NCBI GenBank assembly: GCA_965212025.1
Contig: OZ243039.1
Span: 1,116,001-1,180,000, forward strand
DNA from: G965212025 sp965212025
GTDB taxonomy: Bacteria; Pseudomonadota; Gammaproteobacteria; Poriferisulfidales; Oxydemutatoraceae
Length of the DNA: 64,000 nucleotides
Direction: 5' to 3'
In this document: piece after piece, positions 53,761-62,634 of the stretch
How positions within the stretch are numbered: position 1 is the first letter of the stretch
How the letters are laid out: every line of letters begins with the position of its first letter
The notes under the pieces: model-generated
Told to the model about the DNA's origin: nothing
Database searches by the model: none
Seen by the model: the letters and a program-made list of their open reading frames with translations, nothing else
Translations under genes and position numbers: made by a program

Positions 53761-54675
53761 ATGAGTGATATGAAAATTGGCAGAACCGTCGTAAGAGACA
53801 GTTTCGCTGAAGCATTTGAGATGTGGGGTGCGAGAATCATCATTACGGCCGAAACCAAGGAATGGGCTCTTGCTGCCGGGCAATCCATGACGGGCTTCGC
53901 GACTTCAGTCATTCGTTGCAAATGCGAAGCAGCCATGGAGTGCGAAGTTGCGGCTTCGAACACATTGGACAACCGACCTGGAGTCAGTGTGCTGTTGTTT
54001 GCCATGGCCGAGAAATCCATGAGTGATCGCTTGGTGGAACGTATCGGCCAATGCGTCATGACCTGCCCGACCACGGCTTGCTATTCTGGTTTGGAGGCCG
54101 AAAAAAAAGTGCCGGTGGGTTCGCGTTTGCGCTATTTTGGGGACGGACACCAGATTTCCAAAGTTATTTCCGGCCGGCGGTTCTGGCGTATTCCGGTTAT
54201 GGAAGGGGAGTTTTTGGTTGAATCCGAGTTCGGCGTCAAGACCACGGTTGGTGGTGGCAATTTGTTGTTTCTTGGCAAGGATCAGAAAAGTGCTTTGAAT
54301 GCTTCAATGGCCGCGGTGGTTGCGATGAAGGAAATTGCTGGAGTGTTCCTGCCTTTCCCGCAAGGGGTGGTCAGGTCAGGCAGCAAGATAGGTGCGAAAT
54401 ACAAAGGTCTGATTGCTTCCACAAATGATGCCTACTGTCCGACTTTGCGGGGGCAGTGTTTGAACACAGAGGTTCCGGACGGTATCGAAGCTGTGTACGA
54501 GATCGTGGTAAACGGCTTGAGCCTGGACATGGTCAGAAAAGCAATGCGCAGTGGGATCATCGCCGCAGCAGAACAGGGGATAGAGTTTATTTCAGCTGGC
54601 AACTATGGTGGCACGCTCGGAAAATACCAGATACATCTGCGCGAGTTACTTGCTGTTGGTGCATCGAAGGACTGA
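53761..54675 (+). CDS. fhcD: Formylmethanofuran--tetrahydromethanopterin formyltransferase
   Basis: Ftr-type subunit of the Fhc complex, 304 residues. It moves the formyl group from formyl-H4MPT to the methanofuran-like carrier. IGRTVVRDSFAEAFEMWGAR, QSMTGFATSVIRCKCEAA, RPGVSVLLFAM and FISAGNYGGTLGKYQIHLRE are family hallmarks. The stop overlaps the fhcC start (TGATG). Confidence 0.96.
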   Translation: MSDMKIGRTVVRDSFAEAFEMWGARIIITAETKEWALAAGQSMTGFATSVIRCKCEAAMECEVAASNTLDNRPGVSVLLFAMAEKSMSDRLVERIGQCVMTCPTTACYSGLEAEKKVPVGSRLRYFGDGHQISKVISGRRFWRIPVMEGEFLVESEFGVKTTVGGGNLLFLGKDQKSALNASMAAVVAMKEIAGVFLPFPQGVVRSGSKIGAKYKGLIASTNDAYCPTLRGQCLNTEVPDGIEAVYEIVVNGLSLDMVRKAMRSGIIAAAEQGIEFISAGNYGGTLGKYQIHLRELLAVGASKD

Positions 54676-55484
54676 TGGAAACCACGCTACTTTTGTCTCA
54701 GCAGCCTGAAGTGCCCCTTGAGGCCGAATGCGTTAACCCGAAGCTTTTTTCCACCCTTTCACAATCTGGCATAGAACGTTTGAGCGTGATGCACGGTAAT
54801 CGTCAGGCGCAATTGGGCGATTTTTTCCAGGTTCGAGGCAGTGGTTGCGAGACGATCCGCCTTGAAGGGGATCTTTCACAAGTCAAATTAATCGGTGCCG
54901 GAATGAGCAGTGGCCGGATAGAGATTTACGGCAATGTGGGGATGCATCTCGGTGCCGGGATTTCAGGCGGGGAAATTCTGGTGCACGGTGATGCGTCAGA
55001 TTGGGTCGGGCCGGAAATGCAAGGTGGAAGAATAACGGTTTTCGGTAATGCCGGGCACATGGTGGGTAGCGCGTACCGAGGACAAGTCTTCGGCATGACG
55101 GGGGGTGAGATTTTTATCCATGGGAGCGCGAAAAACGAAGTTGGCGGAGGTATGCGTCGTGGCTTGATCGTTGTCGGTGGTAGTTGCGGTGACTTTGGCG
55201 GTGTCAACATGGGAGCTGGCACGATCGTCGTTTTGGGGACACCCGGAATACGTTGGGGTGCTGGTATGAAAAGAGGGAGCATCGTGTTTCTGGAGCGAGC
55301 AGAGGTGTTGCCCAGCTTTTCATCCGCCGGTGTTTTTCATCCGGTTTTTCTGCGTTTTTACCTGTCGTATTTACGCAAGCAAGGTTTTGTGCTTGAAGAT
55401 CACCACATCAGCGGAAAATACAGCCGTTGGACCGGGGACGGTGTGGTCATGAACAAAGGGGAAATACTGCTTTACCATGCCTGA
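54675..55484 (+). CDS. fhcC: Formyltransferase/hydrolase complex subunit C
   Basis: Beta-helix subunit related to the glutamate synthase alpha-subunit C-terminal domain, 269 residues. Repeated turns are visible: GAGMSSGRIEIYGNVG, GAGISGGEILVHGDAS, MQGGRITVFGNAG, MTGGEIFIHGSAKNEVGGGM and FGGVNMGAGTIVVLG. It completes the B-A-D-C order. An in-frame reading from 54456 lies inside fhcD and is rejected. Confidence 0.94.
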   Translation: METTLLLSQQPEVPLEAECVNPKLFSTLSQSGIERLSVMHGNRQAQLGDFFQVRGSGCETIRLEGDLSQVKLIGAGMSSGRIEIYGNVGMHLGAGISGGEILVHGDASDWVGPEMQGGRITVFGNAGHMVGSAYRGQVFGMTGGEIFIHGSAKNEVGGGMRRGLIVVGGSCGDFGGVNMGAGTIVVLGTPGIRWGAGMKRGSIVFLERAEVLPSFSSAGVFHPVFLRFYLSYLRKQGFVLEDHHISGKYSRWTGDGVVMNKGEILLYHA

Positions 55485-55610
55485 GGCTTGGTTTTTTTGT
55501 GTGGTTGATTTTTGAATGGCCATACAGTTTTTTTCATTGGATGCCGGAGCGACTGACAGGTTGTTCCAGCGCGAATTTTGTTGGGGGTCTTCCCCGGAGG
55601 AGTATAAGCG

Positions 55611-55916
55611 ATGACCACAGTTGTGACAGATAACTGCAAAAATTGCCGTTTTACAGACTGTGTTACGGTCTGTCCCGTAGCGTGTTTTCACTATGATAAC
55701 AAAATGCTTTACATTGATCCGGATGTTTGCATTGACTGTGGTGCATGCATCCCTGAGTGCCCGGTGGAAGCAATCTATGAGGAGGATGACTTGCCAGATG
55801 ACAAGCGTGAATGGGTGCAGATCAACGCGGAAAAAGCTCCGGACCTTCCGTGCATTGAAGATGCAATGGATCCTTTGCCTGGAGCTGAAGAACGTAAAAG
55901 TGAACTAGGCTTTTGA
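55611..55916 (+). CDS. fdxA: 7Fe-8S ferredoxin, FdxA type
   Basis: Ferredoxin of 101 residues with the [3Fe-4S]/[4Fe-4S] cysteine pattern: DNCKNCRFTDCVTVCP, then CIDCGACIPECPVEAIYEE. The acidic C-terminal extension (DDLPDDKREWVQINAEKAP) is typical of FdxA. GGAGG lies upstream. It directly precedes a ferredoxin reductase and is a likely electron carrier for it. Confidence 0.95.
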   Translation: MTTVVTDNCKNCRFTDCVTVCPVACFHYDNKMLYIDPDVCIDCGACIPECPVEAIYEEDDLPDDKREWVQINAEKAPDLPCIEDAMDPLPGAEERKSELGF

Positions 55917-55946
55917 TGCCTGGTTGTCTTTAGCCGGGATGTGGCT

Positions 55947-57353
55947 ATGAGCGTAGCGCTGGCTACTGCCGGGATGCCGTTAAAGGTTGCCGTTGTGGGC
56001 AGTGGCCCGAGCGGGTTTTATGCGGCTGAGGCTCTGTTGAAGTCACCGCATGAGGTGCATGTTGATCTCCTGGAGTACCTGCCCACCCCGTTTGGCTTGG
56101 TCAGAAGTGGCGTGGCTCCTGACCATCAGAAATTGAAAGGAGCTATCAAGGTTTACGAAGGGATTGCCGAGCATGAGAAGCTGCGATTTTTTGGGAATGT
56201 GAAAGTAGGAAGGGACATTGTTGCCGAAGAGCTGTCCAGAATGTATCACGCTGTTATTTATACCTGCGGTGCTGAAACCGATCGAAAATTAGCGATACCG
56301 GGAGAGGATTTGCCCGGCAGCCATACGGCAACTGAGTTTGTGGGTTGGTATAACGGGCATCCGGACTACCAGGATTGCGTGTTTGATTTTTCTGCTCCCA
56401 ACGCGGTGATTATCGGTCAGGGAAACGTTGCTGCGGATGTGGCGAGAATTCTTGCAAAGACTCCGGAAGAGCTCATGCATACTGACATCACTGAAAACGC
56501 TTTGCGTATTTTACGCGGTAGCAAAATCCGCAATATTTACATTATTGGGCGGCGCGGTGTGACGCAGGCAAAATTTTCGCCCAAAGAGCTTCGGGAATTC
56601 CTGGATCTGAAAGATTGCGCTCCGTACGTAGACCCTGAAGATTTGGAACTCAATGAAGCCAGCCGTGTCGAGGTAGAAAGTCGGGAGGGAGGGCAAGCGA
56701 AAAAAAACCACCGGATTTTCCAGCAGTTTTCCGAGGTGGAAAATAATGGAAAGTCACGCGTTAGCCGCTTTACTTTTTTAAAGAGTCCAGTTTGCCTGAA
56801 AGGTGAAGACCGCGTCAGGAAAGTGATTCTGGAAAAAAACGAGCTTAAAGGGGCAGCGTTTTCGCAATCTGCATACGGGACGGGGGAAAGGGTCAGTTTG
56901 GAATGCGGGATTCTTTTCAGAAGCATTGGTTATCGAGGAGTCCCTATTTCCGGGGTTCCTTTCGATGCCCAATCCGGGACGATTCCGAATGAGTCCGGAA
57001 GGGTAACGTTTCATGACAAACACGCTTCCTTGGGGAGTACTTACGTTGCTGGCTGGATAAAGCGTGGACCAAGTGGCATTATTGGTACGAATCGTGCCTG
57101 CGCAGTGGAAACAGTGAAGACGCTTTTTGCTGACATGCTTTCCTGGCCAGACGAAAACCGCGATGGCGAGGATGCACTTTGCAATTTACTTAACGAACGG
57201 GCCGTTGCCTACCTGGATCATGCGCAGTGGAAAAAAATTGATACAGCGGAACGATTTGCCGGTGAAAAGAACGGCAAACCCCGGGAGAAGCTCACTACAG
57301 TGAAAGAGTTGGTTGAGGTGGCCAAGACCGCTTCCGGGGAAATGTTAAAATGA
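55947..57353 (+). CDS. fprA: Ferredoxin--NADP reductase, adrenodoxin-reductase type
   Basis: Flavoprotein of 468 residues that exchanges electrons between NADP(H) and ferredoxin. VAVVGSGPSGFYAAEALLKS binds FAD, EYLPTPFGLVRSGVAPDHQK is the family motif, VIIGQGNVAADVARIL binds NADP, and YVAGWIKRGPSGIIGTNR is the conserved C-terminal stretch. It follows fdxA by 30 bp. The ATG at 55947 and a GTG at 55941 are both possible starts. Placed beside the C1 cluster, it may balance reduced ferredoxin and NADPH. Confidence 0.94.
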   Translation: MSVALATAGMPLKVAVVGSGPSGFYAAEALLKSPHEVHVDLLEYLPTPFGLVRSGVAPDHQKLKGAIKVYEGIAEHEKLRFFGNVKVGRDIVAEELSRMYHAVIYTCGAETDRKLAIPGEDLPGSHTATEFVGWYNGHPDYQDCVFDFSAPNAVIIGQGNVAADVARILAKTPEELMHTDITENALRILRGSKIRNIYIIGRRGVTQAKFSPKELREFLDLKDCAPYVDPEDLELNEASRVEVESREGGQAKKNHRIFQQFSEVENNGKSRVSRFTFLKSPVCLKGEDRVRKVILEKNELKGAAFSQSAYGTGERVSLECGILFRSIGYRGVPISGVPFDAQSGTIPNESGRVTFHDKHASLGSTYVAGWIKRGPSGIIGTNRACAVETVKTLFADMLSWPDENRDGEDALCNLLNERAVAYLDHAQWKKIDTAERFAGEKNGKPREKLTTVKELVEVAKTASGEMLK

Positions 57354-57530
57354 CCTTTCACGGTTGATTTGTCTGGCATGGTGGATATCTACAGTGGTAC
57401 TTTTTGGTTCCTGTCACATACGCCTGAGCAGTGGCAATTGTCTGTTATGCGTCTTTTTATCCGTTCCAGGATGGTGTCTGTGATAGAATGATTGGAAAGT
57501 GGCAAGGTACTTAAATTTCAGAGGTACGGA

Positions 57531-59462
57531 ATGAATATTTACTCGGTGGAAGAAATACAAAACGTGAAGGACAGGTTTGACGTTTGTGCAGAAGTAGCCC
57601 GGAAGCTGAACAGAGATAGTGTTAGTGGCGAAAAGAAGTGGGGACGTATTGTTTTAGGGGCTGATGGATATCCAGAGGTTCACGTAGCCAAGAGTGCCAA
57701 GGGCAAGGTTTGGCACTTCTTGAAGGTGACAGTGCTCAGGCCTTATATGTATTACCAGAATTACAAGTTGCTGAAGAATCTTGAGTCTTCAGTCCGCGAG
57801 TGCTTTGGAGAAGACCATAGGGAGAATGCCGCCAAGGAGATCCGTGAAATTGCAGCAATGGCATCAGTCGCTTCAAAGAGCAGGAAGCCTTATATGGGTT
57901 CTTACCAGAATTTCGCAGACTATGTTGCCGAATTTGCAGCCGCAGGAGGTCGTAAATTTCAAGCGATGGAGACAGAGGGTTCCTCTCCGATGGAAGTGAA
58001 TGATTTCACCGATAGGCGAGACCATGCTCCCCCGACGGAAGTGAATGACTCCACCGAGAGGAGAGCCCCTGCTCCCCCGACGGAAGTGAATGATTCCTCC
58101 ATGAGTGGAGATAATAAACTCCGTGTTCCGTTAGAACTGGAACGGGCTGATGGTGAGGGAAATTTTGGTTCCAAGGAACAAGGCTTGATGGCTGGCTTGT
58201 CCATGTTTGGTCAGAATCGGAACGACCAAAAGTCTAGGGAAGACATGCTGTCAGAGAGGAACGCGTTTTTACCGGGTGAGTCGTCTGAATTGTCAGAAGC
58301 GAAACCGTTAATGAGAAGTAAAGGCAATCTGGGTAGGAGAAAATCTTTCTCAGGGTGGGGGTATCCGAAACAAGATGGCCAATCCAAGAATAGGCCTACT
58401 TCAAGAGTAGAAATAAAGTCGTTTTCGGAACGTCCTGGTTTGGTTGGGTTTGGTGCCAGCCCGATGAAGCGACGTTTAACGCGCACACCTGACGGAGGGG
58501 ATTCTGTGTTTTCTGTTGATCTTGAACTGTCTGTAGATGAGCCGGAAAGACAGGGTACAGGCCACAAACCCTTCAACCCAGCATTGAAGAGACCCGGCAG
58601 CGCTGGCTATTTAAGAAGCAAATCCACATTTACGCCCACACTGCCCCGTCGGAGTGTACCACCCAGCCCGTCATTGAAGAGAGCCAGCAGCACTGGCCAT
58701 TTAAGAGGCAGATCCACACTTATGTCCACACCCACACCGAGCCGACGAGCCGGGGCGGGTAGTACCGGTGATCTTTCCCGGACACTTAGGGTTGACGGTG
58801 GAACAGTGTTTTTGCACGTTGGTAATCAACCAGCTGATAGCTTGTTAGGAGATGAAGATTTCGAAGGTAGAGCAAAAGGGTACCACACCGAGCGTGAAGG
58901 AAGGATACGTACCAAAATACACAAATTTTCGCATTCATCAGTGTTTAGTGGAAAGTTGCATGGGAAAACGCTTGGCGCACTTTCCAAACGGCTCAATTTA
59001 GGAGTGAAAGCCGTGGTATTAAGATCTGTCAGTTTGTTAGATGATGGGAGGTTGGGATATGCCAATTATTGGGGTTTTATCAATTTTTTACAGCCTGGAT
59101 ACGGTCAAGGAGGGAAATCTGAACATGCCAAAGGTTCACGACTTGTCGGTATAAGGGTCAATTCGAGCGAGCTTCAATGCGAAGAGAGTGCGTTTTTCCC
59201 AGCAGCCTGGGAGGCCATGCTGGAATATGAAATTCTCCATAATCCAGTTGAGGGAGAAGCAACCAAACCAACATCAGATGTCAATACTGTGGTTACCCTT
59301 GCTTCAAAACTTTCGACCGGAAAGAGTAGTGGAAAAAAAATTATAACAAAAGGAGAAGATCTGGTAGATCCTCTTAAAATCATTTATGAAAAATATGTAA
59401 CAGATAATGAGGAAATCTTTGTTGAACAAGATGATAGGGAAGAAACTTTGACCCATCTATAA
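57531..59462 (+). CDS. Orphan effector-like protein with disordered repeats
   Basis: Unrecognised protein of 643 residues from the ATG at 57531 (AGAGG upstream); a TTG at 57492 would add 13. No signal peptide and no membrane span. An N-terminal helical part (about 1-145) is followed by a long hydrophilic segment with two repeat sets: three 15-residue copies of EVNDxTxRRxxAPPT from residue 154 (45 bp each) and two 30-residue copies of LKRxxSxGxLRxxST from 351 and 381. A folded-looking C-terminal domain (about 420-600, with VFLHVG and YANYWGFINFLQPGYG) follows. The last 20 residues are glutamate-rich (NEEIFVEQDDREETLTHL). The layout resembles injected effectors. The base composition is AT-richer than the flanking genes. 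Confidence 0.6.
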   Translation: MNIYSVEEIQNVKDRFDVCAEVARKLNRDSVSGEKKWGRIVLGADGYPEVHVAKSAKGKVWHFLKVTVLRPYMYYQNYKLLKNLESSVRECFGEDHRENAAKEIREIAAMASVASKSRKPYMGSYQNFADYVAEFAAAGGRKFQAMETEGSSPMEVNDFTDRRDHAPPTEVNDSTERRAPAPPTEVNDSSMSGDNKLRVPLELERADGEGNFGSKEQGLMAGLSMFGQNRNDQKSREDMLSERNAFLPGESSELSEAKPLMRSKGNLGRRKSFSGWGYPKQDGQSKNRPTSRVEIKSFSERPGLVGFGASPMKRRLTRTPDGGDSVFSVDLELSVDEPERQGTGHKPFNPALKRPGSAGYLRSKSTFTPTLPRRSVPPSPSLKRASSTGHLRGRSTLMSTPTPSRRAGAGSTGDLSRTLRVDGGTVFLHVGNQPADSLLGDEDFEGRAKGYHTEREGRIRTKIHKFSHSSVFSGKLHGKTLGALSKRLNLGVKAVVLRSVSLLDDGRLGYANYWGFINFLQPGYGQGGKSEHAKGSRLVGIRVNSSELQCEESAFFPAAWEAMLEYEILHNPVEGEATKPTSDVNTVVTLASKLSTGKSSGKKIITKGEDLVDPLKIIYEKYVTDNEEIFVEQDDREETLTHL

Positions 59463-59533
59463 AAGTTTGTAACAAGCTTCAATAAAATTGAGGTTTATTT
59501 GTTTTTAATGTAGGTATTGGGAGAGTTGTTTTA

Positions 59534-60646
59534 ATGAGTAAGATATATGATATTGCGCCGACCGCTAAATTTCTGGATATGTGGGAAACTGCCGGTGCCC
59601 GGGCTATGTTTAACAGAGGAGATTCCTTTATTGGGGTAAATCACGTTGATGATACTCTTAGGTCTGTTACCAAAGGAAAATCAACGCATAGAATAAAGTG
59701 GCTGTTTTCGTCTAAGTACAGGAAATGGGTCAAGGACCAAAGAGAATCGTTTGTGAACCAAATTGAGAAGGAGCTGATTGTTTCGTTTGATAAGGGCAAC
59801 ACACATGCTTTTATTCGTGCCGACATGAAATTGGAGAATGATGCCGGACGGAAAGCTGAGTCATGTATGGAGAGTAGTGTCTTTCGTGTCATTACTCAGG
59901 ACTTGAGAGCCGCGAGAGCGAACACGGGGAACGAAAAAGCGTTCCTGAGGGATCTTTCTGCTTTTTTCCATAAAACACGCAAAAATGTTTCAGAATGTGA
60001 TCAAACGACTATAGGGCGGCTTCCCGCAACTTACAGGCAGCCGGGTAATGAAGAAAATAACGGGTTGCGAAATTCGCTAGGGGCTCTGGATGACACTTAC
60101 GGCAAGGTTATGGACATCCCGCTACCCGCGGCTGGTGGCTTGTTACATGGTGGGCGTGACGAAAGTGCCCCTCTGTTCAGGTTACAGATAGATTTAAAGC
60201 GATTCCCTGAAGTTGCCCATAATCCAAGGGTGGCGGCAAAAGTGGCGCACAGAACCAGAGTCAGAGAAAAAAACTCGGGTTCAGGAGCGCAAAACCTGAA
60301 TCTTGAATATGACCGATCTGATCCTGTCGTGTTTTCCTTTCTGAAGCAGGAGAGTGTCTACGCGACTGTAGAACCAAACCGTGCGCTACGGTCACAATCC
60401 CCGGAGCAGTCAGAGCAGCAACCGCGGGCTCAGACGCCTGAGCTGCTTCGTCAGAAAGGTGTTTATGGTGCCGTTAAACGTCCTACGACGCCGGACAGTT
60501 TTATGCGGTTTAATCGTAATGCTGAACCAGGTCCAGTTAGGCCGGATATCCCAGAACGTACCCAAGAGGATCTGACGGAAATGGAGGCAGAGGTAGCGGT
60601 TGTGCGTGGTGAAGAGAAAAGCACCAAGCCTGGCAATCAATCATAG
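59534..60646 (+). CDS. Orphan effector-like protein with paired VYxxV motifs
   Basis: Unrecognised protein of 370 residues; GGGAG lies upstream of the ATG. No signal peptide or membrane span. The N-terminal 160 residues look helical and basic; the rest is mostly hydrophilic. Two similar motifs lie 35 residues apart: LKQESVYATVEP (Y276) and LRQKGVYGAVKRP (Y311), with SPEQSEQQPRAQTPE between. SVYATV fits the ITIM pattern and is close to EPIYA-like tyrosine-phosphorylation motifs of known bacterial effectors. The C-terminus is glutamate-rich (PERTQEDLTEMEAEVAVVRG). It is 71 bp downstream of the previous gene, same strand, also AT-rich; the two were probably acquired together. Confidence 0.6.
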   Translation: MSKIYDIAPTAKFLDMWETAGARAMFNRGDSFIGVNHVDDTLRSVTKGKSTHRIKWLFSSKYRKWVKDQRESFVNQIEKELIVSFDKGNTHAFIRADMKLENDAGRKAESCMESSVFRVITQDLRAARANTGNEKAFLRDLSAFFHKTRKNVSECDQTTIGRLPATYRQPGNEENNGLRNSLGALDDTYGKVMDIPLPAAGGLLHGGRDESAPLFRLQIDLKRFPEVAHNPRVAAKVAHRTRVREKNSGSGAQNLNLEYDRSDPVVFSFLKQESVYATVEPNRALRSQSPEQSEQQPRAQTPELLRQKGVYGAVKRPTTPDSFMRFNRNAEPGPVRPDIPERTQEDLTEMEAEVAVVRGEEKSTKPGNQS

Positions 60647-60838
60647 AATTTTATAGGCAGAGTGCTGATGAGGTGCCACCGGGCAGGGGAGGAGAATGCA
60701 GCCCTGCTTCGCTAATGTGTATTGAGGTGCCGCCTGTAAGTAGGGTTCGGTTCCAGTGCAGGTTGAGATTTTTGGGCAGGCACTTCGGTTTGCCTGGATC
60801 CTGGTCTAAAGATTGTTTTTTTGTGAACGGGTTTTGGC

Positions 60839-61867
60839 TTGATTCTTGGTTCTGAGTTCGACGATGAGCTTTGTCAGGCGACTTTAAGGCCTAAATTACT
60901 CAGTGAGTATGTAGGACAGAAGCCAGTTTGGGAGCAAATGGACATTTTCATCAAAGCGGCTCTCTTACGTGGAGAGGTGCTTGATCACTGTCTGATTCTT
61001 GGCCCCCCTGGTCTGGGGAAGACCACCTTGGCGCGTATCATTGCCAATGAAATGGGCGCGGGCTTGCGCCAGACATCGGGTCCTGTTTTAGAGAAAGCCG
61101 CTGACTTGGCTGCCATATTGACTAATCTGGAAGCGGGTGATGTATTTTTTATTGATGAAATACATCGCTTGAACCCAGCTGTTGAAGAAATCTTATATCC
61201 AGCCATGGAGGATTATCAGTTGGATATTGTGATTGGATCCGGCCCAGCTGCCCGTTCCATCAAGCTGGACATGCCACACTTTACTTTGGTTGGGTCAACC
61301 ACCAGAGCAGGATTGTTGACTTCCCCTCTGCGTGACCGATTTGGTATCGTGCAACGACTCTCTTTTTACTCCGCTGATGAAATTTTCACTATCGTGAAAA
61401 GAAGCGCAGGAATTTTAGGCATCAGCCTGGAAGCTGGCGGAGGGAAAGAAATTGCCGTGCGTTCAAGAGGCACTCCCAGAGTGGCAAATCGCCTGTTACG
61501 CAGGGTTCGCGACTATAGCCAAGTTATGGGGGATGGGTCTGTGAGTCTGGAAGATGCGAAAAAGGCTTTGGAGATGTTGAAAATTGATACTGAAGGGCTT
61601 GAAGAAATGGATCGCACCCTGTTGCGCATCCTGATTGATAATTTCAAAGGTGGCCCCGCAGGATTGGACAACCTTGCGGCGCTCATGAATGAGGAGCGCA
61701 CCACTATTGAGGACGTCATAGAGCCCTATCTGTTGCAAACCGGTTATTTACTGCGAACCCCGCGTGGGCGGCTGGCAACAGAACTGGCGTGGCGTCATTT
61801 CGGCTTGAGCCAGCCGGTGGAGAGCACGCAAAGGGACTTTCTCGCGGAATCCCGGAAGTCCGAATAA
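60839..61867 (+). CDS. ruvB: Holliday junction branch migration helicase subunit RuvB
   Basis: AAA+ motor that drives branch migration with RuvA. It has 342 residues. Walker A GPPGLGKTTLARI, Walker B FIDEIHRLNP, sensor VGSTTRAGLLTSPLRDRFG and the C-terminal winged-helix stretch PYLLQTGYLLRTPRGR are intact. The start is a TTG at 60839 giving MILGSEFDDELCQATLRPKL; the N-terminus is slightly short but in the usual range. No ruvA or ruvC lies immediately upstream: two orphan genes occupy that place. Confidence 0.96.
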   Translation: MILGSEFDDELCQATLRPKLLSEYVGQKPVWEQMDIFIKAALLRGEVLDHCLILGPPGLGKTTLARIIANEMGAGLRQTSGPVLEKAADLAAILTNLEAGDVFFIDEIHRLNPAVEEILYPAMEDYQLDIVIGSGPAARSIKLDMPHFTLVGSTTRAGLLTSPLRDRFGIVQRLSFYSADEIFTIVKRSAGILGISLEAGGGKEIAVRSRGTPRVANRLLRRVRDYSQVMGDGSVSLEDAKKALEMLKIDTEGLEEMDRTLLRILIDNFKGGPAGLDNLAALMNEERTTIEDVIEPYLLQTGYLLRTPRGRLATELAWRHFGLSQPVESTQRDFLAESRKSE

Positions 61868-62057
61868 GTCCTATCCCCGCCTTTTTCGTTGTCCGTCAAC
61901 TCGTGAACAAAATGTCAACAGGGGGACGCATTTCTTGCTTACAGGCACGGGGCGAGCGCCAGCACTCCCAAACACCGTCATTTTTCTCCAGAAAAATTTA
62001 CGAGTGCTACCCGGAGCTGCTCACTTCGACCCGTATGGTGTGAGGGAGGGAAGAGGC
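61868..62057. other. Short intergenic region between convergent genes
   Basis: 190 bp between ruvB and the dehydratase gene, which converge. No clear terminator hairpin with a T run was found by eye. Confidence 0.5.
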
Positions 62058-62447
62058 TCAGGATTTGTCGTAAGAAATATAAGCAAAGCGAGGGTCATCA
62101 GGCGTTCCTTCAAGCGCTCCGTTTTCTTTGGCAGGTTGCCACTGAATGACTTTTTCAATCATGTTGGCCAGTTCAAAGTCCTTGTCGGTTACACCTTTCG
62201 CAGCATGGTTTACCAATTTGACAATGACAAAGGCATACGAAACCGTTAAATCCGGATGATGAAATGCTGCTTCTGCCAAATGTCCCACTGTGTTGACGAC
62301 CATTAGTGTGCCTTTCCAACTTCTGGTTCGATATTTTCTGCGGATCCAGCCGTTCTCGTATTGCCAGTGCGGCAATTCTTTTGCCAATCTTTTCTTAATG
62401 TCGTCTTCCGAATAAACTTTTTCTTGTTTGGTTTCCCGCCACGCCAT
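62058..62447 (-). CDS. phhB: Pterin-4a-carbinolamine dehydratase
   Basis: Small dehydratase of 129 residues. The active-site motif AAFHHPDLTVSYAFVIV followed by LVNHAAKGVTDKDFELA contains the three conserved His and the Asp. The N-terminus (VYSEDDIKKRLAKELPHW) is usual. No aromatic amino acid hydroxylase is visible to need tetrahydrobiopterin recycling. A place near H4MPT-dependent C1 genes hints at a role in pterin cofactor metabolism, but this is inference only. Divergent from the formate dehydrogenase gene. Confidence 0.9.
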   Translation of the reverse strand: MAWRETKQEKVYSEDDIKKRLAKELPHWQYENGWIRRKYRTRSWKGTLMVVNTVGHLAEAAFHHPDLTVSYAFVIVKLVNHAAKGVTDKDFELANMIEKVIQWQPAKENGALEGTPDDPRFAYISYDKS

Positions 62448-62517
62448 TGCTGACCTCCCCTGCCACTAGGGCAAGATTCAAATTTTACTTTTTGCGACGT
62501 TGCCAATAACCCAGTTT

Positions 62518-62547
62518 CTGACAAGCGCAAGCCTGCGGTAGTATAGT
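62518..62547 (+). promoter_or_regulatory. Candidate sigma-70 promoter for the formate dehydrogenase operon
   Basis: CTGACA at 62518-62523, an 18-bp spacer and TATAGT at 62542-62547, each one mismatch from consensus. It is about 90 bp before the ATG at 62635 and points away from phhB. Confidence 0.45.
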
Positions 62548-62634
62548 TGTTATTGGCATTGGTTGAACAGACCTCGGAATTGTGGAGTTTGCTTTCAGCC
62601 GAGCCGGGTTTCCTGTTCTGTTTCTGACAGAAGG

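Noticed and set aside
57531..59462. Assignment of the first orphan protein to an ADP-ribosyltransferase or similar toxin family
   Set aside because: The VFLHVG and YANYWGF segments are suggestive but no catalytic signature can be matched by eye.
59463..59533. Weak stem (CTTCAAT/ATTGAGG) with T-rich tail between the orphan genes as a terminator
   Set aside because: Short, AT-rich stem with a mismatch; not distinguishable from chance in this AT-rich gap.
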